Shown here piece by piece: positions 1 to 9,055 of a stretch of DNA of 42,604 nucleotides (positions are counted from its first letter, which is position 1; each line of letters starts with the position of its first letter). Origin of the DNA: Acidobacteriota bacterium (GTDB lineage Bacteria > Acidobacteriota > Vicinamibacteria > Vicinamibacterales > UBA2999); contig JACPCS010000135.1 in NCBI GenBank assembly GCA_016184455.1, positions 1 through 42,604 of the forward strand. Direction: 5' to 3'. Under the pieces are notes generated by a model. That model did not search any database and had not been told where the DNA came from. It saw only the letters and a list, made by a program, of their open reading frames with translations. Made by a program: the position numbers and the translations under genes.

Positions 1-222
1 GGCGGCCGGATCCGCCAGATGCGTGAGGTAATGGTTCGCTCCCTCGGCGCGCACGAGCCACCGCGCCGGCGTCTGCTGGCGTGCGATCGCGAAGCTGAAC
101 CCGGCGGGGAGCGTACCGATCACGTCGTCGTCGAACGACCGGACGACCGCCTGCGCGCTCAACGACGCGAGCGCGAAAGCCACGACGGCGAGGATCGTCA
201 GCGGCGCGCGACAGCGCTTCAC
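1..222 (-). CDS. Secreted protein, possible DUF1080/LamG-like domain (cut by window edge)
   Basis: The minus strand reads open from a GTG at 222 to the window edge, 74 codons with no stop. The first 24 residues form a signal peptide: a basic start (VKRCR), a hydrophobic core and a cleavage-like site LSAQA. The mature part opens with SFDDDVIGTLPAGF, a start seen in secreted sugar-hydrolase-like proteins with a concanavalin-like fold (DUF1080/LamG type); that family call is inference from a short stretch. A TACAAT -10-like box lies 11 bases upstream. The gene is divergent from the outer-membrane barrel gene to its right. The C-terminal part lies outside the window, so the catalytic residues cannot be judged. 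Confidence 0.6.
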   Translation of the reverse strand, partial: MKRCRAPLTILAVVAFALASLSAQAVVRSFDDDVIGTLPAGFSFAIARQQTPARWLVRAEGANHYLTHLADPAA

Positions 223-233
223 GGTACCCGCCG

Positions 234-239
234 ATTGTA
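234..239 (-). promoter_or_regulatory. -10-like box TACAAT for the leftmost minus-strand gene
   Basis: On the minus strand TACAAT reads from 239 to 234, 11 bases before the GTG at 222. No good -35 hexamer is visible at 16-18 bases, so this is a half-promoter call. Confidence 0.3.
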
Positions 240-315
240 GCCGAGCTGCGAGGCCGTCCGGATGGGTGCGTCTTCATCGTGGCTTCATGTCGCGTCGAGT
301 ACGCTGTGGCACCCC

Positions 316-2553
316 ATGCCGATCGCTCACCGTGTGCGCTGTCTCGTGTTGGGGTGCATCGTCATCGCCGCACCTGCTGCAACGTCTGCGCAGAACGACC
401 CCGCACCGGCGCCGCGGAGAATCCAGGCGCTTCGTCTCGGCCAGGCCGACGTGATTCGGCTCGACGGCGTGCCGGATGAGGCGGTGTGGGAGCGCGTGCG
501 GCCCGCGACCGATTTCCTGCAGCGCGATCCGAACAATGGCGACCCGGCCACCGAGCGGACCGAAGTGCGGATCGTGTACGACGCCAATCGCCTCGTGCTC
601 GGCGTGATCTGCTACGACAGCGAGCCCGGCCGCATCCTCGGCAATCAAATGCAGCGCGATCGCTCGTTCGAAGCCGACGATCGCTTCATGTGGACCATCG
701 ACACGTTCCTGGACGGCCGCACCGGCTACTACTTCGAGATCAACCCGGCAGGCGCGATGGGCGACGGACTCGTCGATCCGGCGGCGAACCCGGGATGGAC
801 CAACGATCTCGGCGCCGGCATCAACCGGTCGTGGGACGGCATCTGGCTCGCGCGCGTGCGCCGCACGATGACCGGGTGGACCGCCGAAGTCGAGATCCCG
901 TTTCGGACCGTCAACTTCGACCCGAACGCGGGGGCCTGGGGCATCAACTTCCAGCGCACGATCCGCCGGAAGAACGAGGACGTGTTGTGGAGCGGGCACG
1001 CTCGCAACCAGGGGCTCGCCCGCATGACCAACGCCGGCCGTCTCGAAGGGCTGGGTGGTCTGTCGCAGGGTCTTGGTCTCGACGTCAAGCCGTACCTCGT
1101 CGGCAATGTCTCGTCGGCGCCAGGCCGCGGCCGGCCCGATGCGCGCTCGACGGGTGACGTCGGCGTCGACGCCTTCTACAACCTCACGCCCGCCCTGCGC
1201 GCGAGCCTCAGTGTCAACACCGACTTCGCCGAGACCGAGGTCGACCAGCGCCGCGTCAACCTCACGCGGTTCCCGCTGTTCTTCGAGGAGAAGCGCGATT
1301 TCTTCCTCGAGGGGTCGAGCTTCTTCGACTTCTCGCGCGAGAGCGGCCGGGCGGTGATGCCGTTCTTCTCGCGGCGCATCGGACTCGATGATCGCGGCAC
1401 GCCGCAGCCGATCGACGGCGGCGCGAAGCTGACGGGACAGGCAGGCACCTTCGACGTGGGGGTACTGCAGGTGCGGACCGCGGAAAGCGGACGGCGGCTC
1501 GGCGAGGATTTCTCGGTGGTCCGCGTCCGGCGGCGCGCGTTCGAGCAGTCGTACTTCGGCGGTATGTACACCCGTCGATCCGCACGGGTGGGCGGCGACG
1601 TGGATCACCACACGGCGGGGCTCGATTTCGAGCTGGCAACCTCGCGTTTCCGCGGCGACCAGAATCTCGAGTTGAGCGGGTTCTACCTCTGGACGAGCAG
1701 CCCGGAGCAGGCCGACGACACGGCCGCCTACGGCTTCCGTCTGGCCTATCCCAACGATCCGTTCTCGGCGGAAATCGCCGTTCGCGAGATTCAGCCGAGC
1801 TATGCTCCCGCGGTCGGCTTCGTTGAGCGGCGCGGCTACCGACGGGTCGCGCCGAACGCGGAGTACTCATGGCGGCCGCGCAATCACCCCTGGCTGCGGT
1901 CGCTCGGCTGGGAAGTCGAGCTCGATTTCACCAACGACCCGCACAATCGCCCCCTGACGCGAGAGTTTTCCCTGTCGCCGCTCGAGATCAACTTCGAGGA
2001 CGGCAGCTGGCTGGGGTTTCAGATCTCGCCGCAGTACGAGCGCCTCGAGGAGGACTTCGAGATTCACGGCGACGTCGTGCTGCCCACCGGCGCGGTCTAT
2101 CGGTTCACCCGATTCGACCTGCGTGGGTCGACGGCCGACCACCGTATGTTGAGCGTCGGCTCGAACCTCTCGTCTGGGCGGTTCTTTTCCGGTGAACGCC
2201 GCGAGTACGGCGTGGAGGTGGGTATCCGTCCACGGCGCGGGGTGGCGCTGACGCTGGAGGCGGAGCACAACGTGCTCGAGCTGGCTGAAGGGAGCTTCGA
2301 CACCGACGTCTTCCGCGTCCGCGCGGACACGCAGTTCAGCCCCTGGCTGTCGGTCGCCAACAACCTGCAGTACGACAACGTCAGCGGCCTGCTCGGATGG
2401 CAGATGCGCGTCCGGTGGATCCGCCGGCCCGGCAACGATCTGTATCTGGTCTACACCCATAACTGGCGCGAGGTGCTCGAGACCGGTTTCCGTCGTCTCA
2501 CCACGCTCGACAATCGCCTCGCCACCAAGCTGGTCTATACACTTCGATTCTGA
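316..2553 (+). CDS. Outer-membrane protein with CBM9-like N-domain and DUF5916 barrel
   Basis: A protein of about 745 residues. I place the start at the ATG at 316 because it begins a normal signal peptide (MPIAHRVRCLVLGCIVIAAP, cleaved near TSAQ); an in-frame ATG at 262 would add 18 residues ahead of it. Residues about 30-220 resemble the family 9 carbohydrate-binding fold used by DUF5916 proteins (RLDGVPDEAVWERV near the start, then a run of beta-strand-like segments and FRTVNFDP). The rest has the alternating pattern of a large outer-membrane beta-barrel and ends in YTLRF, an aromatic-terminal insertion signal. The family is common in Acidobacteriota and Bacteroidota; the substrate is unknown. 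It may bind or pass polysaccharide, which is inference. No operon partner is evident. Confidence 0.85.
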   Translation: MPIAHRVRCLVLGCIVIAAPAATSAQNDPAPAPRRIQALRLGQADVIRLDGVPDEAVWERVRPATDFLQRDPNNGDPATERTEVRIVYDANRLVLGVICYDSEPGRILGNQMQRDRSFEADDRFMWTIDTFLDGRTGYYFEINPAGAMGDGLVDPAANPGWTNDLGAGINRSWDGIWLARVRRTMTGWTAEVEIPFRTVNFDPNAGAWGINFQRTIRRKNEDVLWSGHARNQGLARMTNAGRLEGLGGLSQGLGLDVKPYLVGNVSSAPGRGRPDARSTGDVGVDAFYNLTPALRASLSVNTDFAETEVDQRRVNLTRFPLFFEEKRDFFLEGSSFFDFSRESGRAVMPFFSRRIGLDDRGTPQPIDGGAKLTGQAGTFDVGVLQVRTAESGRRLGEDFSVVRVRRRAFEQSYFGGMYTRRSARVGGDVDHHTAGLDFELATSRFRGDQNLELSGFYLWTSSPEQADDTAAYGFRLAYPNDPFSAEIAVREIQPSYAPAVGFVERRGYRRVAPNAEYSWRPRNHPWLRSLGWEVELDFTNDPHNRPLTREFSLSPLEINFEDGSWLGFQISPQYERLEEDFEIHGDVVLPTGAVYRFTRFDLRGSTADHRMLSVGSNLSSGRFFSGERREYGVEVGIRPRRGVALTLEAEHNVLELAEGSFDTDVFRVRADTQFSPWLSVANNLQYDNVSGLLGWQMRVRWIRRPGNDLYLVYTHNWREVLETGFRRLTTLDNRLATKLVYTLRF

Positions 2554-2557
2554 AGGG

Positions 2558-2607
2558 TTGACGGCGAGCGTCTGTTGGTGAAACAATCCATCCGGATACA
2601 CGGATGG
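2558..2607 (+). promoter_or_regulatory. Candidate promoter and inverted repeat over the start codon
   Basis: TTGACG at 2558-2563 could serve as a -35, followed at 17 bases by an A-rich, weak -10 (AAACAA, 2581-2586). A perfect 7-bp inverted repeat follows: CCATCCG (2588-2594), a 6-base loop GATACA, then CGGATGG (2601-2607), which contains the ATG of the next gene. There is no ribosome binding site. The repeat could be an operator for the gene's own ArsR-type product, or an RNA hairpin that hides the start codon. Confidence 0.4.
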
Positions 2608-3539
2608 TCGCGATTCTCGACCACATGTCGGCGCTTGCCGACCCGACACGCTGCCGCATCCTTCTCCTTCTCGAGCAGCACGAGCTGACCGTCTCGGAGC
2701 TGTGCGCCGTGCTGCAGCTTCCGCAGTCGAGCGTCAGCCGTCACCTCAAAACGCTCGCAGACGACGACTGGGTGGTGTCGCGCCGCGACGGCACGAGCAG
2801 GTTCTACAGCATGCCGCTCGACGACCTCGATTCAGGCGCGAGCCGGCTGTGGCCCCTCATCCGCGAACAGGTGGCCGGGACGGCCACGGCGGGGCAGGAC
2901 GACCAGCGGCTGCGGAGCGTGCTCGCCCGCCGGCGCGCCAAGTCGCAGGAGTTCTTCGCGAGCGCGGCCGCCGACTGGGATCGGCTGCGGACGACGCTCT
3001 TCGGCGACACCTTCTATCTGTGGGCGATGCTCGGATTGGTCGATCCCTCGCTCACCGTCGGCGATCTCGGCTGCGGGACCGGACAGCTCACCGAAGTGCT
3101 CGCGCCGCACGTGCACCGCGTGGTGGCGGTCGACGCGTCGGACGACATGCTCGAGGCCGCGCGCGCCCGCGTCAACCAGTTCTCGAATGTCGAGATTCGA
3201 CAGGGCGAGCTCGAGGCGCTGCCGCTCCAGGCCGGCGAGCTCGACGCGGCGCTGCTGTCGCTCGTGCTGCACTACTCGCCGGATCCGGCTCGGGCGCTGA
3301 CTGAAGTCTCACGCGTGCTCCAGCCCGGCGGCCGCGTGCTCATCGTCGACATGCTGCCGCACGACCGCGAGGAGTACCAGCAGCAGATGGGACACGTGTG
3401 GCTCGGGTTCTCAGACAAGCAGATCTCCCGGTTTCTAACGGCGGCAGGCTTCGGCAATTTGCGCATCCGCGCCCTGCCCGTCGACGCCCACGCGAAAGGG
3501 CCGGCACTCTTCGCGGCCATCGCAACGAGACACCGGTAA
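2604..3539 (+). CDS. ArsR-type regulator fused to SAM-dependent methyltransferase
   Basis: A 311-residue two-domain protein. Residues 1-95 form a winged-helix ArsR domain (LADPTRCRILLLL, then the recognition-helix region SSVSRHLKTL, then RRDGTSRFYSM). Residues about 115-311 form a class I methyltransferase with the SAM-binding loop DLGCGTG at 154-160 and an acidic residue after the second strand (VVAVDAS). No metal-binding CxC pair is seen in the HTH part, so metal sensing is not supported. The gene lies 43 bases upstream of ahcY, which removes S-adenosylhomocysteine, the product of all SAM methyltransferases. A regulator that senses SAM or SAH through its own methyltransferase fold and controls ahcY is a reasonable inference; whether it still methylates anything is unknown. 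Confidence 0.88.
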   Translation: MVAILDHMSALADPTRCRILLLLEQHELTVSELCAVLQLPQSSVSRHLKTLADDDWVVSRRDGTSRFYSMPLDDLDSGASRLWPLIREQVAGTATAGQDDQRLRSVLARRRAKSQEFFASAAADWDRLRTTLFGDTFYLWAMLGLVDPSLTVGDLGCGTGQLTEVLAPHVHRVVAVDASDDMLEAARARVNQFSNVEIRQGELEALPLQAGELDAALLSLVLHYSPDPARALTEVSRVLQPGGRVLIVDMLPHDREEYQQQMGHVWLGFSDKQISRFLTAAGFGNLRIRALPVDAHAKGPALFAAIATRHR

Positions 3540-3543
3540 GTAG

Positions 3544-3569
3544 GTAGCGTCCGGCTTCAGCCGGACCAC
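3544..3569 (+). repeat. REP-like palindromic unit, copy 1
   Basis: The core GTCCGGC-TTCA-GCCGGAC (3549-3566) is a perfect 7-bp hairpin with a four-base loop, flanked by GTAGC and CAC. A near-identical unit occurs at 26237-26269 inside the addA-like gene, so this is a dispersed family and not a private terminator. Here it sits in the 43-base gap before ahcY, just upstream of its ribosome binding site, so it could affect translation. Confidence 0.6.
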
Positions 3570-3582
3570 AGAGGAGAGCGCA

Positions 3583-5085
<1,503 letters not shown>

Positions 5086-5089
5086 CCGG

Positions 5090-5110
5090 AGGCCTGAAGG
5101 CCTTCGGCCT
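5090..5110 (+). repeat. Short palindromic repeat after ahcY
   Basis: AGGCCTGA is followed by AGGCC-TTC-GGCCT (5098-5110), so the AGGCCT motif occurs three times in both orientations. It begins 5 bases after the ahcY stop. It can form a small hairpin but has no T-run, so a Rho-independent terminator is not supported. Confidence 0.35.
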
Positions 5111-5121
5111 ACACTTTCAGC

Positions 5122-5744
5122 ATGCTCGCGCTGCTGGCCGGCCTGATCTGCCGGGCGCGTTCGAGCTGCTGAAGACCGCCGCGGACCGCGGCGACGCGAA
5201 CGCGCGCGTTGCGGCGCTCTACCTCGGCGGCCTCATCGACGCGCGCGCGGCGTTCCCGCAAGGAGGGTCGTCCGACGCGCTCGCACCCGTTCGCGACGCA
5301 ATCGCGTCGCTCCAGGCGATTGCGAAGGGTCGGCCGGGTCCGGCGGAGATCGCACGCCTGACGCTCCAGGCGGCCGCGGCCGCCGCGCAGAGCGAGCGCG
5401 ACGAGATGCGCCTCTATCTGGAAGCGGCGCTGGGGATGGAGTCGTTGCAGCGAACCACCGGCCTGCCGGGTGCGCCGCTCGTGAGCGCCGCGGAAGTGGC
5501 CGGCGATCTCTGGCTGCAGGTGCACCGCTACGAAGACGCGCGCCGCGCCTACACGGATGCGGCCGCCCAGGTCGGGCCGACGCTGCGCGTCCTCTCGGGT
5601 CTGGCGCGCGCCGCCCGGCGGCTCGACGACACGCCGGCGGCATGCGCCACGTACCGCCGGCTGCTCGACGTGTGGGGCAGCCGGCCGGGGGCCCCAGCCG
5701 AGATCGCGGAGGCCCGCGCGTTCATCGGCGGCTGCGCGCCGTAG
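5122..5744 (+). pseudogene. TPR-like secreted protein gene with an early frameshift
   Basis: A clear coding frame ends at 5744 and encodes alpha-helical TPR-like repeats (YEDARRAYTDAAAQVG, then ACATYRRLLDVWG). That frame has no ATG, GTG or TTG near its beginning. The only suitable start is the ATG at 5122, in another frame, which encodes a signal-peptide-like MLALLAGLICRA and then stops at about 5170. Shifting frame between about 5157 and 5163 joins the two parts into one protein of about 205 residues. It is either a recently broken gene or a sequencing error. The large open frame on the opposite strand here has no recognisable features and looks like a shadow. Confidence 0.5.
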
Positions 5745-5775
5745 ACGTCGACCGCACGTCGTACGTCGCACGGAA

Positions 5776-6021
5776 ATGACCTATTGCTACAAGCGCGAGG
5801 TGCTCGAGCAGCTCGCGTCGCACGGCGTCCGGCCGACCCCCGCGACCCCGCCCGAGAAGGTGCACGAACTCCTCAACGATCTCTACCGCTACGAGCTGCG
5901 GCGGCTTCGCGATCGCCTGCTGAGGCGCGAGATCGCGAAACCCGACTACTACGCCCACGTCCTCGCGGTACGGCGCCGATATCCGCTCCTCTCGCGCAAG
6001 CTCTGGGAGTGGACGGAGTAG
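5776..6021 (+). CDS. Small conserved-looking protein of unknown function
   Basis: An 81-residue protein, highly charged and probably all helical (PEKVHELLNDLYRYELRRL, then LAVRRRYPLLSRKLWEWTE). It has no signal peptide, membrane segment or cysteine pair. The ATG at 5776 is chosen because the charged helical text begins there and the upstream part of the frame is Arg-rich and out of character; no good ribosome binding site is visible. The Arg/Tyr-rich surface suggests nucleic-acid or protein binding, which is only a guess. It lies 31 bases after the TPR-like gene and 14 bases before the aminotransferase start. Confidence 0.65.
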   Translation: MTYCYKREVLEQLASHGVRPTPATPPEKVHELLNDLYRYELRRLRDRLLRREIAKPDYYAHVLAVRRRYPLLSRKLWEWTE

Positions 6022-6034
6022 GTAAGATACCTAC
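6018..6034 (+). promoter_or_regulatory. -10-like box inside an inverted repeat before the aminotransferase
   Basis: GTAGGT-AAGAT-ACCTAC is a perfect 6-bp inverted repeat. It contains TAAGAT (6023-6028), a good -10 candidate, 7 bases before the GTG at 6036. The spacing suggests transcription starting at or next to the start codon (leaderless). The palindrome could also be an operator. Confidence 0.4.
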
Positions 6035-6035
6035 G

Positions 6036-7193
6036 GTGGCGTCCACACACGCGTCCCAGTCGAAGCTGCCGTCGACCGGCGTGACGATCTTCTCCGTGAT
6101 GTCTCGCATGGCCGACGAGCATGGCGCGATCAACCTGGGGCAGGGGTTTCCGGACTTCACCTGCGCACCCGAGCTCATTGACGCCGTCGCGCGCGCGATG
6201 CGCGACGGCCACAACCAGTACGCGCCGATGCTCGGGGTCTACCCGCTGCGCGAGGCGCTCGCGCGCAAGATCGAGCTGCTCTACGGCCGGCGCTACGATC
6301 CGGCCACCGAGATCTGCATCACCGCCGGCGCCACCGAAGGCCTGTTCAGCACGCTGACGGCGCTCGTCAGGCCTGGCGACGAGGTGATCCTGTTTCAGCC
6401 CGCGTACGACTCGTATACGCCTGCCGTCCAACTGAGCGGGGGCACGCCGGTCTACGTGACGCTGCGCCGGCCTGACTACCGGATCGATTGGGAGGACGTC
6501 ACACGCGCGGTGACGCCGCGGACGCGCGCGATCGTCGTCAACTCCCCACACAATCCCACCGGCATGACCCTCGACCGCGACGACCTCCGCGAGCTGGCGC
6601 GCATCCTGCAGACGACGGATGCGTTCGTCGTCTCCGACGAGGTCTACGAGCACCTCGTGTACGACGGCGCGCCCCACGAGAGCATGGCGCGGTATCCGGA
6701 GATCGCGGAGCGGGCGGTCGTGATCAGTTCGTTCGGCAAGACGTACCACACGACGGGATGGAAGATCGGCTGGTGCGCTGCGCCGCAGCCGCTTGCGGCG
6801 CTGGTCGCGGGCGTGCATCAGTGGGTCACGTACGCGGTCAACACGCCGATTCAGCGGGCCTACACGGAGATGGTCACCCGCGATCCGCGGGCCGAGGCGG
6901 TGACCGCCTTCTATCAGGCCAAGCGTGATCTGTTCCTCAGGCTCATTGCCGGCTCGCGCTTCCGTCCGCTGGCGTGCCGCGGCACGTTCTTCCAGATGGT
7001 CGACTATTCCGCCATTACCAGCGAGCCGGACGCCGCGTTCGCGGTGCGCCTGGTGAAGGAACACGGCGTTGCGTCGATTCCGATCTCTCCCTTCCTCTAT
7101 GGAGGCGCCGATCCTGGGCCGGTGCTCCGTTTCTGCTTTGCCAAGCGCGATGAGACGCTGGAGGCGGCCGCAGAGCGGTTGAACAACGTGTGA
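6036..7193 (+). CDS. PLP-dependent class I aminotransferase, methionine-type (YbdL-like)
   Basis: About 385 residues. The sequence runs parallel to the E. coli YbdL methionine aminotransferase family: INLGQGFPDF, NQYAPMLGVYPLREAL, TAGATEGLFS, PAYDSYTPAVQLSGG, NSPHNPTG, SDEVYEHLVYDG and SSFGKTYHTTGWKIGW, in which Lys235 is the PLP Schiff-base lysine. It would interconvert methionine or its keto acid with another amino/keto acid pair. The GTG at 6036 is chosen for its -10-like box 7 bases upstream and because an earlier GTG at 6009 overlaps the previous gene; the annotated start is uncertain by about 10 residues. With ahcY and the ArsR-methyltransferase it forms a sulfur-amino-acid and methyl-cycle neighbourhood. 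Confidence 0.88.
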   Translation: MASTHASQSKLPSTGVTIFSVMSRMADEHGAINLGQGFPDFTCAPELIDAVARAMRDGHNQYAPMLGVYPLREALARKIELLYGRRYDPATEICITAGATEGLFSTLTALVRPGDEVILFQPAYDSYTPAVQLSGGTPVYVTLRRPDYRIDWEDVTRAVTPRTRAIVVNSPHNPTGMTLDRDDLRELARILQTTDAFVVSDEVYEHLVYDGAPHESMARYPEIAERAVVISSFGKTYHTTGWKIGWCAAPQPLAALVAGVHQWVTYAVNTPIQRAYTEMVTRDPRAEAVTAFYQAKRDLFLRLIAGSRFRPLACRGTFFQMVDYSAITSEPDAAFAVRLVKEHGVASIPISPFLYGGADPGPVLRFCFAKRDETLEAAAERLNNV

Positions 7194-8131
7194 AATGCCA
7201 ACTCCCAATGACCAAATCCCAAGGCACCTGGCCGGGCGCGATCTGCGTGTTGGGAGTTGGGCTTTGGGTGTTGGGAGTTGACAGCGTCAGTCGGGCCCAG
7301 GCGCCAATCCCCGATCCCGACACCTTCTTCCGCGCGGTGCGCGACAACCTCGCCCGCGCCGAACGCGCCACTCCCCTGTACGTCTACAAGGAGCGCCGCA
7401 CCGACATCCACACGAACCCGTTCGGCCGGCTCGGCACCGGAGGCGCAAGCGTCTACGAGGTGTATCCCTCGCCGGTGCGGCAGCTCGTGTATCGGCGCCT
7501 CATCGAGCGCGACGGCGAGCCCGTCACCGCCGCGGAGGTCACACGACAGGACAGCGAGTACCGCGCGCGCGCGGGCGAGGTGCTGCGCGAGCGCGGCGCG
7601 GGCAGCCCGGATGAGGAGCGCCTCGCCGAGGAGGAGGCGCAGCGGGCGCGTGAACGCCGCGACCGCGCCATCAACGATGCCGTCGCGGCGCTCGAGTTCC
7701 GGATCACGGAGCGTACGACGTATCGCGGCGTGCCGGCCATCGTCGTCACCTTCTCGCCGAAGGTGAGCGCGAGGCCGAGCACGCGGCAGGGGCGCACGGC
7801 GCAGAAATTCGCCGGCACGATCTGGGTCGACGAGAAGGCCGCCGAGGTGATGCAGGTCGAGGCGACCTCTATCGACGACATCTCGTACGGTCTCGGCATC
7901 CTCGCGCGGCTCGGAAAGGGCACCACGGCCGCGGTGACGCGCCGGCCGGTGGGCGACGGCCTCTGGATGCCCACGTCGCTCACGCTGAGCGGCCGCGGAC
8001 GCGCGTTGCTGGTGCGGCGCCTCGTCGTCGATTTCTCGGTGGAGTGGTTCGACTATCGGCGGCTGCCGGACGATCTACTGGCGCCGTTTCTGGACGCGCG
8101 GGTACATCGCCAGTCCCGCAGCGGCCCATAG
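7190..8131 (+). CDS. Secreted protein of unknown function, signal peptide made from a heptamer repeat
   Basis: A 313-residue exported protein. The hydrophobic core of the signal peptide (CVLGVGLWVLGV) is encoded entirely by TTGGGAG/TTGGGTG heptamers, followed by a cleavage site after SRAQA. The mature protein has YVYKERRTDIHTNPFG, a charged helix (about residues 130-165) and a beta-rich C-terminal half with FAGTIWVDEKAAEVMQVEA, which resembles the outer-membrane lipoprotein-sorting (LolA-like) scaffold; this fold call is weak. The GTG at 7190 overlaps the aminotransferase stop (GTGTGA); the ATG at 7208 is an equally good start. The 3' end overlaps the converging flippase-like gene by 57 bases. 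Confidence 0.75.
   Translation: MKCQLPMTKSQGTWPGAICVLGVGLWVLGVDSVSRAQAPIPDPDTFFRAVRDNLARAERATPLYVYKERRTDIHTNPFGRLGTGGASVYEVYPSPVRQLVYRRLIERDGEPVTAAEVTRQDSEYRARAGEVLRERGAGSPDEERLAEEEAQRARERRDRAINDAVAALEFRITERTTYRGVPAIVVTFSPKVSARPSTRQGRTAQKFAGTIWVDEKAAEVMQVEATSIDDISYGLGILARLGKGTTAAVTRRPVGDGLWMPTSLTLSGRGRALLVRRLVVDFSVEWFDYRRLPDDLLAPFLDARVHRQSRSGP
7197..7280 (+). repeat. Heptamer repeat in inverted orientation
   Basis: The left arm holds CCAACTCCCAA (7198-7208) and more CCCAA units. The right arm holds TTGGGAGTTGG (7250-7260) and TTGGGTG/TTGGGAG units to 7280. The arms are exact reverse complements over 11 bp and could form a long hairpin. The right arm encodes the signal-peptide core of the overlapping gene. 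Related heptamers occur at 18203-18259 and 27239-27311. Confidence 0.7.
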
Positions 8132-9055
8132 CAGGGCGCGCACGCGGCGCGTGAGCGCCAGCGACCCGCCGCCCCCGAGCCCGAGCGCGGCGACGACGGC
8201 GGCGTTCGAGGCCTCGAGCGCGCCGATGTTGCCGGGAATGGCGGCGGACGCCACGCTGGCCAGGCGCGCGAAGGTTTCGACCGCGAGCCCCTCCATCACG
8301 CCGATCGGTTCCCCGATCGCCCAGAACACCAGCCAGATCTCGATCGCGTTGAGCATGTAGCAGATGGAGGCGAGCCCCGTCAGCGCGACGAGCCGGCGCC
8401 GATCGCCCCGAGCCAGATCGAGCAGCACGTCTTCCACGTCGAGGATGAATTTCACGACGCGCGATGCCTCGAGCCGGCGGCCGGTCGCGTGGTCCAGCCG
8501 GGTCACGAGCCGTCCGAGGTAGTCCCCGGAGCGCCGCCGGGCGAGCAGGCCCGCGATGGTCAGCAGCAGGGCGGCGCCGATGACGAGCGACGTGAACACG
8601 CCTGTCCAGGCGGCCGGCATCGAGAGGCTTCGAACCGCGAAAAGGGAAATGAGCGCTGCAATGACGGTCCCGACGACGGCGAACGCGAGCCGCTCGAGCG
8701 CGACCGCCGCCGTCGTCACTTCCGGTCTCACGCGGTCGTAGAGGAGCAGCACCTTCAACGGCTCGTTGGCGATGCCGCGCACGGTGAAGAAGCCGACCGC
8801 GTCGGCCGCGAGCCGCACACGAAAAAGGCGCGTGAAGGGCGGCCGCGCGTCGTCTGGAAACGCGATCGCCCATCCCCACGTGCGCAGCACGTGCCAGCAG
8901 GCGCCGGGCAGGAGAATGACCGGCAGCGCCAGCCCGAGGCGGGCGGCGCTGTCGATCGTCTCATCGAGGTCGATGTAGAAGAGCGTGACGATGAACAGCA
9001 CGAGGCCGATGGCAACCGCCGCCACCGACACGAGCTGCGGAACCGAGCGCGTCAC
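8075..9055 (-). CDS. Lysylphosphatidylglycerol-synthase-type transmembrane protein (UPF0104)
   Basis: A 326-residue polytopic membrane protein with about seven or eight hydrophobic segments, for example VSVAAVAIGLVLFIVTLFYI and the stretch around ALISLFAVRS. It shows the motifs of the LPG synthase/flippase membrane domain: HVLRTWGWAIAF near the start, FTVRGIANEPLKVLLLYDRV, and the C-terminal IPGNIGALEASNAAVVAALGL. It lacks the cytosolic aminoacyl-transferase domain, so it is likely a lipid-handling membrane protein and not a complete MprF. The GTG start directly abuts the stop of the RRM gene upstream (TAAGTG), so the two are probably cotranscribed. The substrate is unknown. Confidence 0.85.
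   Translation of the reverse strand: MTRSVPQLVSVAAVAIGLVLFIVTLFYIDLDETIDSAARLGLALPVILLPGACWHVLRTWGWAIAFPDDARPPFTRLFRVRLAADAVGFFTVRGIANEPLKVLLLYDRVRPEVTTAAVALERLAFAVVGTVIAALISLFAVRSLSMPAAWTGVFTSLVIGAALLLTIAGLLARRRSGDYLGRLVTRLDHATGRRLEASRVVKFILDVEDVLLDLARGDRRRLVALTGLASICYMLNAIEIWLVFWAIGEPIGVMEGLAVETFARLASVASAAIPGNIGALEASNAAVVAALGLGGGGSLALTRRVRALLWAAAGLAMYPRVQKRRQ

Noticed and set aside
3540..3582. SAH or SAM riboswitch upstream of ahcY
   Set aside because: Only 43 bases are available and they hold a simple hairpin repeat; the multi-stem core of these riboswitches does not fit.
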